The notes beneath the pieces were generated by a model. That model saw nothing but the letters and a program-made list of their open reading frames with translations. It was not told where the DNA came from and made no database searches. Source: Acidobacteriota bacterium (lineage in GTDB: Bacteria > Acidobacteriota > Terriglobia > Terriglobales > Acidobacteriaceae). Taken from it: a DNA stretch of 5,791 nucleotides. The stretch is from NCBI GenBank assembly GCA_021798235.1, contig JAJZMO010000298.1, forward strand, positions 1-5,791, written 5' to 3'. Shown piece by piece: positions 5,676 to 5,791 of the stretch; position 1 is the first letter of the stretch; each line of letters begins with the position of its first letter. Both the position numbers and the translations under genes were made by a program.

Positions 5676-5791
5676 ATGGAAACAGCAAAACACAGCACAG
5701 AGAAGAGCGGCGAGATTCCCATTTGGTTTTTTGTCGGTATTCTTCTCGCGGTGTATGGGGCGTTGATCGGCGGCTACGGAGCGTATGAGGT
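5676..5791 (+). CDS. Small membrane protein next to the symporter, C-terminus cut by window edge
   Basis: The visible 38 residues start with a polar, charged head (METAKHSTEKSGEIP, 1-15) and continue into one hydrophobic helix (IWFFVGILLAVYGALIGGYGAYE, 16-38) with regularly spaced Gly and Tyr. It is therefore likely to be a very small inner-membrane protein with its N-terminus outside the lipid; a second helix beyond the edge cannot be excluded. The head-plus-helix plan resembles short proteins often annotated as hypothetical beside solute symporters. Known precedents for SSS transporters with small membrane partners are ActP with YjcH and PanF with YhdT in E. coli, though I cannot show homology to either. 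Good ribosome site, 36 nt behind the symporter, same strand: co-expression is likely and a role as an accessory or stabilising subunit is inference. Unknown family. Confidence 0.7.
   Translation, partial: METAKHSTEKSGEIPIWFFVGILLAVYGALIGGYGAYE

Noticed and set aside
5276..5788. Plus-strand 170-codon frame across the symporter end and the next gene
   Set aside because: It is out of frame with both the symporter and the small membrane protein, each of which has clear membrane-protein features and, for the latter, a good ribosome site.

Overview
The window looks like ordinary bacterial chromosome: GC-rich, densely coding, mostly housekeeping genes. It has two divergent gene blocks and carries no RNA gene, mobile element, CRISPR array or prophage signal that I can support. 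The style of the sodium/solute symporter, the tiny membrane-protein gene just behind it, and the GC-rich Gram-negative-like codon use would fit an Acidobacteriota (Terriglobia-like) genome. That placement is an inference from general familiarity, not a demonstrated assignment.

Left block (minus strand, 1-2261): a threonine ammonia-lyase with a C-terminal ACT domain (ilvA type, first step from threonine to isoleucine) is followed 61 nt later by hemE (uroporphyrinogen decarboxylase, heme/tetrapyrrole pathway). HemE has a near-perfect Shine-Dalgarno site and runs off the left edge about 30-45 residues before its expected end. The two genes are probably co-transcribed but belong to unrelated pathways.

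Centre (plus strand, 2388-3672): after a 126-nt divergent intergenic region come two small genes of unknown function (127 and 104 codons) and then ruvA, the Holliday-junction-binding subunit of the RuvABC branch migration complex. Spacing is very tight (2 nt, then an ATGA stop/start overlap), so the three look like one translationally coupled operon. ruvB and ruvC are not in the window. A weak hairpin followed by a T-rich stretch after ruvA may end this transcript.

Right block (plus strand, 3746-5791): a strong sigma70-like promoter (TTGACC, 17 nt, TATAGT) lies 98 nt before the earliest plausible start of a large sodium:solute symporter (SSS/SSF family, up to 588 residues). The leader between them holds a compact hairpin that hides a GGAGG sequence and a 12-codon mini-ORF whose stop codon directly abuts the symporter ATG. 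A tiny membrane protein with a good ribosome site begins 36 nt after the symporter and is cut by the right edge; it may be an accessory subunit of the transporter.

Nothing here amounts to a clearly new system. The most worthwhile leads are the symporter/small-membrane-protein pair, the structured leader in front of it, and the two unrecognised small genes coupled to ruvA.
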